5,715 nucleotides of DNA, taken from positions 1 through 5,715 of the forward strand of contig CAJXAU010000127.1 in the NCBI GenBank assembly GCA_913050205.1, written 5' to 3'. Numbering within the stretch: the first letter of the stretch is position 1; each line of letters begins with the position of its first letter. The stretch comes from an uncultured Verrucomicrobiota bacterium. Lineage in GTDB: Bacteria > Verrucomicrobiota > Verrucomicrobiia > Limisphaerales > UBA1096. A program made the translations under genes and the position numbers. Of the stretch, positions 5,394-5,715 are shown one piece after another. A model generated the notes under the pieces. It worked only from the letters and a program-made list of their open reading frames with translations. It made no database searches and was not told the origin of the DNA.

Positions 5394-5529
5394 AAGTGAC
5401 CAATAAGTGACCATGAACTATGGTACGCCGATGTGTGGACATGGTAAACGGTTCGTCCTAACATTACTAGAATTAGGGAGTTTTTGGCGAGTATTCGCAA
5501 ACGATGTGCAAACGGTTCGAGGGTGGACA
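5393..5529. repeat. Attachment-site arm region with phased short repeats
   Basis: The non-coding stretch between int and the tRNA fragment holds several repeats. TAAGTGACCA occurs at 5393-5402 and 5404-5413, an 11-bp period. GCAAACG occurs at 5497-5503 and 5508-5514, also an 11-bp period. AAACGGTTCG occurs at 5446-5455 and 5510-5519. GTGGACAT occurs at 5435-5442 and 5523-5530. ACCAT-gaact-ATGGT (5410-5424) is an inverted repeat. Helically phased repeats beside a tyrosine-integrase core are what arm-type integrase or excisionase sites look like. A weak int promoter pair (TTTACC, 17 bp, TACCAT on the minus strand) also lies here, but I would not rely on it. Confidence 0.55.
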
Positions 5530-5579
5530 TTTGAATGGCATTCAAGAGGTCGGGGGTTCGACTCCCCCTGGCTCCACCA
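5530..5579 (+). tRNA. tRNA-Ala(GGC) 3' half, truncated at the anticodon arm
   Basis: The sequence folds as the second half of tRNA-Ala. Anticodon stem 5530-5534 pairs with 5542-5546, and loop 5535-5541 holds anticodon GGC at 5537-5539. The variable loop AGGTC is at 5547-5551, the T stem (five G, five C) and TTCGACT loop at 5552-5568, the acceptor strand TGGCTCC at 5569-5575, discriminator A5576 and an encoded CCA at 5577-5579. Anticodon and variable-loop bases match my recollection of bacterial tRNA-Ala(GGC). No D arm or matching 5' acceptor strand (GGAGCCA or a wobble variant) is found in the 40 bases upstream, so it is not a functional gene but the duplicate left by integration. The intact copy should lie at the other end of the element. 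Confidence 0.9.
5531..5579 (+). other. Element-chromosome junction (att site) in tRNA-Ala
   Basis: Identity to tRNA-Ala appears to begin at the anticodon arm, where TTGAAT and ATTCAA (5531-5536, 5540-5545) form a perfect inverted repeat around the anticodon. Such symmetric anticodon arms are common crossover cores for tyrosine integrases, with strand exchange in the anticodon loop. The tRNA strand reads out of the element to the right, so the element lies to the left and the chromosome begins after the tRNA 3' end. The exact edges need the other junction. Confidence 0.75.
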
Positions 5580-5587
5580 AACAGTCG

Positions 5588-5625
5588 AGGGGTTAGGTCG
5601 GAACTGGCCTGACCCCTTTGCTTTT
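5588..5625 (+). terminator. Intrinsic terminator downstream of the tRNA-Ala site
   Basis: A 12-bp stem with two G-U pairs (5588-5599 with 5606-5617) and a 6-nt loop is followed by TTGCTTTT. It starts 8 bp after the tRNA CCA and reads in the tRNA direction, as expected for the original terminator of the host tRNA gene that was separated from its 5' half by the insertion. Confidence 0.8.
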
Positions 5626-5715
5626 GGGTTGCCCAACGAATCGGGCCGGGCCGATTATCGCGAATGTCTGATTGGATGTAGTGGCGTTCCAGGCAATCCG
5701 CGCTGGGTCTGGAGC
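5626..5715. other. Probable host chromosome flank, no gene seen
   Basis: No coding region is supported in these 90 bases. A small inverted repeat, AATCGG and CCGATT at 5639-5644 and 5651-5656, is present without a T-run and has no evident role. The assignment to chromosome rests on the orientation of the tRNA fragment. A second element inserted in tandem would look the same at this length. Confidence 0.55.

Noticed and set aside
4981..5406. A 141-codon plus-strand open frame opposite int
   Set aside because: It lies entirely within the antisense of a strongly conserved integrase and shows no ribosome site or family features.
5504..5579. A complete tRNA, or a tRNA interrupted by an intron
   Set aside because: No D arm or 5' acceptor strand pairs with the visible half. 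An adjacent tyrosine integrase and repeat-rich arm explain the truncation better than an intron.
5418..5636. A 72-codon minus-strand open frame reading through the tRNA fragment (WSQGESNPRPLECH)
   Set aside because: It is the reverse complement of tRNA sequence. Peptides like SQGESNPRPLEC are a well-known artefact of reading tRNA genes backwards and recur in databases as false proteins.
5639..5656. AATCGG/CCGATT inverted repeat in the right flank as a second terminator
   Set aside because: It has only a 6-bp stem with no T-run. The stronger terminator at 5588-5625 already serves the tRNA.
1..5715. CRISPR arrays, insertion sequences, toxin-antitoxin pairs or defence genes
   Set aside because: No regular spacer-repeat pattern, transposase, toxin/antitoxin-like gene pair or nuclease was seen. 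All coding regions fit an integration and replication module.

Overview
The window appears to be one end of a tRNA-integrated mobile genetic element, together with about 135 bp of host chromosome. Host: the moderately GC-rich sequence (impression, not counted), a DUF4102-type integrase, a CHCC/Toprim primase next to a DUF3631 ATPase, and a small HGG-type Cys/His protein resemble integrative elements of Alphaproteobacteria, especially Rhizobiales such as Bradyrhizobium and Mesorhizobium relatives. This taxonomic call rests on recalled family resemblance, not on a search.

Layout, right to left, because every gene is on the minus strand. Bases 5580-5715 look like chromosome, starting with the intrinsic terminator of a tRNA gene. 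Bases 5530-5579 are the 3' half of a tRNA-Ala(GGC), cut at the anticodon arm. This is an attachment site, and the intact tRNA should lie at the other end of the element, beyond position 1. Bases 5389-5529 are a non-coding attachment arm with short repeats, two pairs of them spaced 11 bp apart. A complete 450-residue tyrosine integrase (5388-4036) follows. After it come a good sigma70-like promoter (4017-3989), a roughly 180-nt structured leader with a terminator-like element ending in a U-run, and a tightly packed operon: an excisionase-like HTH protein (3802-3542), an unrecognised 98-residue protein (3436-3140), a zinc-finger/Toprim primase-like protein (3143-2214), a DUF3631 P-loop ATPase (2217-718), a conserved hypothetical protein (713-126) and the start of an HGG-type Cys/His protein (129 to beyond the left edge). 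Three junctions are 4-bp ATGA overlaps, which implies translational coupling.

How the parts may work together (inference): the integrase recombines the circular element into tRNA-Ala, the HTH protein directs excision or regulates the operon, and the primase-like and ATPase proteins replicate the excised form. A cluster of six TGTGACG heptamers, three in each orientation within 127 bp, lies in the 3' end of the ATPase gene. It may be the iteron-type origin or another binding site of this module. The promoter-leader-attenuator arrangement ahead of the replication genes resembles the RNA-based immunity and copy control of satellite phage P4.

Most interesting: the heptamer cluster, the structured leader, and the attachment site architecture. 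No defence system, toxin-antitoxin pair, CRISPR array or insertion sequence is visible.
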